A stretch of DNA of 63,363 bases, taken from Actinomycetes bacterium (GTDB lineage Bacteria; Actinomycetota; Acidimicrobiia; Acidimicrobiales; Bog-793). The translations under genes and the position numbers were made by a program. The notes beneath the pieces are model-generated. The model worked only from the letters and a program-made list of their open reading frames with translations. It did not search any database and was not told where the DNA came from. Positions 60,845 through 63,363 of the stretch are shown here, piece after piece; the stretch's first letter is position 1; each line of letters opens with the position of its first letter. The DNA is taken from positions 1 through 63,363 of the forward strand of contig JAKCCH010000004.1 in the NCBI GenBank assembly GCA_021838945.1, in the 5' to 3' direction.

Positions 60845-61165
60845 ATGGCCGACTATGGGCAGATCGACGAATGTTTGCAGGTACTGGCCGACAGCACTCG
60901 TCGCGAGGTGGTGTCGCTCTTGTCGACCGGTGCGATGCGGGCGGGCGAGCTGGCACACGCTGCCGGCGTCACCGCGCCTTCGATGAGCCGGCACCTTCGG
61001 GTGATGCTCGCCGCCGGACTGGTCGACGACGAGCGGTCCGTGACCGACGCACGAGTCCGCTTGTTCTTTCTGCGGCGCGAGCCACTCGAGGTGGTGCGGG
61101 ACTGGCTCGGCGTTGTCATCGACGGAAGGTCGTGGACACCGGGGGAGGAGTCCGCCACGCGGTAG
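60845..61165 (+). CDS. ArsR-family winged-helix regulator
   Basis: A 106-aa regulator. The core LQVLADSTRREVVSLLSTG, ELAHAAGVTAPSMSRHLRVM and GLVDDERSVTDARVRLFFL is the ArsR wHTH. There are no cysteines in a metal-binding arrangement, so the signal is probably not a thiophilic metal. ATG 60845 is supported by the promoter spacing; TTG 60818 would be upstream in the same frame. Divergent from kdpD-N with a shared operator candidate. Confidence 0.85.
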   Translation: MADYGQIDECLQVLADSTRREVVSLLSTGAMRAGELAHAAGVTAPSMSRHLRVMLAAGLVDDERSVTDARVRLFFLRREPLEVVRDWLGVVIDGRSWTPGEESATR

Positions 61166-61175
61166 CCGCAGGCTT

Positions 61176-62399
61176 TCACGGATTGAAGAAGAGCCAGTTC
61201 TGCGGCGCGTACATGGCCATCGACAGGACCAGGCAGACGAGGGAAATGACGACCACCGGCGCGATCCATGCCCGTGACAGCCTCGATCCGAGCGCGAGCA
61301 CCCCGGGGAACATGGCGTACACGAGCCTCGGTGTGAGCCAGGTACCGGTGTCGAACAAGCTGATGAGGAAGACGGCGGCTGTGAAGACGAGCCACGTCCT
61401 CGGTGCGTTCGTCTTCCAGAGCGCTCGCATTCCGGCGAGGGAGATAAGCAGGCAGAGGATGGTGACGATGGCCGCCCAAGGATTCGTCCGGAGGGTCCAG
61501 AGGGTTCCCTGCGTCACGGAGATGCCGACACCCGAGTGCCAGATCGTGCGCTCGACGCGGAACCAGATGAGCGGCGTGCCGACATGAGCCCAGAGGTAGC
61601 CGTAGAAGCTTGCAGCGCCGAGAGCTGCCAGGGCGCCGGTGACGAGTGCCCTCCGTTGCTTCTCGACGAAGAAGAGCCAGGCGGAGACGGCGAGCAGTGG
61701 CGCCAGCGCCAGCGAGAAACTCGCCGTCGCGCCAAACGCCGTCAACCCGGCCGAGGCGTATCGGCGGCGTCCGAGCAGGAACAGCGTGGCGGCGACGAAT
61801 GCCAGACCGATCGGGTCTGCATAGACGAGACCGGACACGACCGACCCCGGGAACACGGCAAGGACGATCGCCGCCTGCACGGCACGGTCGTGGCCCCAGG
61901 CGTCGTTCGCGAGCAGCGCGCCGAGCACCACGAGAGCGGCGCCGCCGAGCCAGACGACGGCGATGTCGCTGTCGAGCCATGACAGACCGGTCACGAGATG
62001 CACGACGTGGCCCGTGAGCGGGAGTAGGGGGAAGAAAGCGTCCGGTCTCGCGGTGTAGAGATGCCGGCTCGTCGGATACCCGAAATGGGTGAGGACCGTG
62101 TAGAACTTCCCGTCCCAGGAACGCAACAGCAGCGATGGGCTCAAGTGATCGATCGCCGAGATGACGAACACGGCTGCGAGAAGGAGCACTCGTCCGAGAG
62201 CGAACAAGCTGAGCGACTGGCGGACGACGTCCCACGGGACGGCTCGTGGTTGCTCGGTCCTCGAGCCTGCGCGTCGCGTGAGCGACAGGTCACCTGGATC
62301 GAGCACGCCGGCCTCGGCTGCGGGTTCGGCCAAAGAGCTTCGCCTCACCACGGCACCATTGTGCAGCATCGAGCCTGAGGACCGGCCGGCCAGGCCCAC
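61176..62399 (-). CDS. PIG-V-like multi-pass membrane glycosyltransferase
   Basis: A ~400-aa membrane protein with about ten hydrophobic helices. The first extracytoplasmic loop has SWDGKFYTVLTHFGYP followed by AFFPLLPLTGHVV, a pattern found in PIG-V/DUF2029-type mannosyltransferases using polyprenyl-phosphate sugars. It may glycosylate envelope lipids or proteins. GTG 62399 or ATG 62369 are candidate starts. The C-terminus faces the arsR end 11 bp away. Confidence 0.7.
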   Translation of the reverse strand: MGLAGRSSGSMLHNGAVVRRSSLAEPAAEAGVLDPGDLSLTRRAGSRTEQPRAVPWDVVRQSLSLFALGRVLLLAAVFVISAIDHLSPSLLLRSWDGKFYTVLTHFGYPTSRHLYTARPDAFFPLLPLTGHVVHLVTGLSWLDSDIAVVWLGGAALVVLGALLANDAWGHDRAVQAAIVLAVFPGSVVSGLVYADPIGLAFVAATLFLLGRRRYASAGLTAFGATASFSLALAPLLAVSAWLFFVEKQRRALVTGALAALGAASFYGYLWAHVGTPLIWFRVERTIWHSGVGISVTQGTLWTLRTNPWAAIVTILCLLISLAGMRALWKTNAPRTWLVFTAAVFLISLFDTGTWLTPRLVYAMFPGVLALGSRLSRAWIAPVVVISLVCLVLSMAMYAPQNWLFFNP

Positions 62400-62474
62400 C
62401 CGTGGCCGCGTTGCTGTCGCACTCAGGGCTGTTCGGCGTCGTGGCAGGCCCTTGTACTAACGCCGATAATGTCC

Positions 62475-62487
62475 GTTATGTAATAAC
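62475..62487. promoter_or_regulatory. AT-rich palindrome in the glycosyltransferase/NRDE intergenic region
   Basis: GTTAT-GTA-ATAAC is a perfect 5-bp inverted repeat embedded in an unusually AT-rich stretch (62465-62490) between divergent genes. It is a candidate operator or promoter element. Nothing else stands out in the 183-bp gap. Confidence 0.4.
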
Positions 62488-62582
62488 ATCTGCGATCGGG
62501 ACTCCGTCTGCTCCGGCGGCGTCGTCAGAGGCTTCTCACTCGCTCTCGTTCGGTGACCCTCGACGGTGCCACCATGTAGTCC

Positions 62583-63272
62583 ATGTGCACCGTCGTGGTG
62601 CGGTGGGATGCCGGCGCACCGGTGCAAGTGCTGGCCCTCCGTGACGAGCTGGTCGGCCGGGAGTTCGACGACCCTGGGAATTGGTGGCCCGATCAACCCG
62701 GTGTCGTGGGCGGACGGGATCGCTCGGCAGGTGGTACGTGGTGCGCAAGCGACCTCGAGTCGGGCAGATCAGCCCTGGTGCTCAACCGGCCAGAGCGGCG
62801 CCTCGCAGCTCCAGGCGCATCCAGTCGGGGGGTCCTCCCCTTGCTCGCCCTCGCGCATGGGCCGAGCTGGCAGACGGCGATGAAGCTGGACGGGATGGCC
62901 AGCTTCTCGTTGTTGCTCGCGACGCCGGGCAGCCTCACGTCATGGGACTTCGATGGTTCGACACTGACGCGGAGGAACCACCAGCCCGGAACCCTCATGT
63001 TCACGTCCGGCGGTGCCGAGGACGGCAAGGCCGACCGCTTCCTGTCCTCGTTCGAGTCGGCGGACTTCCCGGCCGGCTGGCACGCGATCCTCGAGGCGCT
63101 CTCCCCCACCGATGACCTGGCCTCGCTCGTCGTCAGGCACCAGCGCGACGGCCGTGTGTACGCCACGGTGTTCGGTCAGCTCTTCGAGCAGGAGCCGGGC
63201 CGACTGCACTTCGAGTACAGCCGCACACCATGGGGGAATGCGCCGTGGTCGGTGCGTGATCTGCCCGTCTAG
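62583..63272 (+). CDS. NRDE/TANGO2-family protein
   Basis: A 229-aa protein. It begins Met-Cys (MCTVVVRWD), where Cys2 would become the N-terminal residue after Met removal, as in Ntn-hydrolase-like NRDE proteins. GGRDRSAGGTWCASDLESG contains the conserved GGTW segment and LVLNRP matches the N-R motif. Eukaryotic TANGO2 relates to lipid/haem homeostasis; bacterial roles are not established. The gene is probably monocistronic. Confidence 0.8.
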   Translation: MCTVVVRWDAGAPVQVLALRDELVGREFDDPGNWWPDQPGVVGGRDRSAGGTWCASDLESGRSALVLNRPERRLAAPGASSRGVLPLLALAHGPSWQTAMKLDGMASFSLLLATPGSLTSWDFDGSTLTRRNHQPGTLMFTSGGAEDGKADRFLSSFESADFPAGWHAILEALSPTDDLASLVVRHQRDGRVYATVFGQLFEQEPGRLHFEYSRTPWGNAPWSVRDLPV

Positions 63273-63363
63273 CCGGTGCCCACATCACCCTGCAGGCTCG
63301 ACACGACGGCCGACCTCAACCGCCCGGGTCGCCCCTCGCCGGGCTCGTCACCCGCAAGATCGG
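63273..63363. other. Terminal stretch without assignable gene
   Basis: The last 91 bases follow the NRDE stop. I see no start codon with support and no hairpin or promoter strong enough to report. It may be the end of a minus-strand gene outside the window. Confidence 0.3.

Overview
This is a 63.4 kb, high-GC, almost completely coding chromosomal segment from an actinobacterium. Three things point to Actinobacteria: a full Pup-proteasome locus (mpa, dop, pup, prcB, prcA, pafA) joined to tatA-tatC-helY, a GlgE-type glucan pathway with a TreS-maltokinase fusion, and a DUF4193-type zinc protein. Member composition, the Asp-containing ferredoxin and the lack of pafBC fit an Acidimicrobiia-like lineage best, but that placement is inference. 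I saw no rRNA, tRNA, CRISPR array, insertion sequence or phage module.

Layout. (1) 1-15.8 kb: after the tail of a probable glgX, a nine-gene minus-strand operon runs tkt-tal-pgi-gnd-pgl-glgE-treS/mak-malQ-glgB, mostly with 1-41 nt overlaps. It couples pentose-phosphate carbon flow to GlgE-type alpha-glucan synthesis. (2) 15.9-18.7 kb: a fatty-acyl desaturase divergent from its likely TetR repressor, a thioesterase and three small membrane-associated genes. (3) 18.7-30.7 kb: trmI, a ferredoxin, the Pup-proteasome genes, Tat translocase genes and a HelY-type helicase. (4) 30.7-38.0 kb: a tandem ThyX-like protein, a 460 bp gene-free stretch with strong hairpins, a DUF4193 protein, GNAT and NUDIX enzymes, two lineage-specific proteins and an acyl-CoA dehydrogenase. 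(5) 38.0-42.8 kb: the most unusual locus, an ECF sigma factor, a membrane-anchored serpin and a PAS-EAL phosphodiesterase in one overlapping operon, divergent from a secreted S1 serine protease. (6) 42.8-50.3 kb: a class IV aminotransferase, a 5'-3' exonuclease, a quinone oxidoreductase, a BCCP-carboxyltransferase fusion, an SGNH lipoprotein, and ApbE with a ferric-reductase-like membrane protein. (7) 50.3-60.8 kb: a kdp potassium-uptake operon whose sensor KdpD is split into two genes at opposite ends of kdpFABC, with a 27-codon membrane micro-ORF in front of kdpF and a second OmpR-type two-component pair downstream. (8) 60.8-63.3 kb: an ArsR regulator divergent from kdp, a multi-pass glycosyltransferase and an NRDE/TANGO2 protein.

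A recurring regulatory feature is a TANNNT box ending 5-9 nt before the start codon (tkt, desaturase, tetR, dop, prcB, pafA, tatA, thyX-like, exonuclease, kdpD-C and others), which implies widespread leaderless transcripts. Shine-Dalgarno motifs appear mainly where the start is further from a promoter (mpa, acyl-CoA dehydrogenase, S1 protease, quinone oxidoreductase, ferredoxin).
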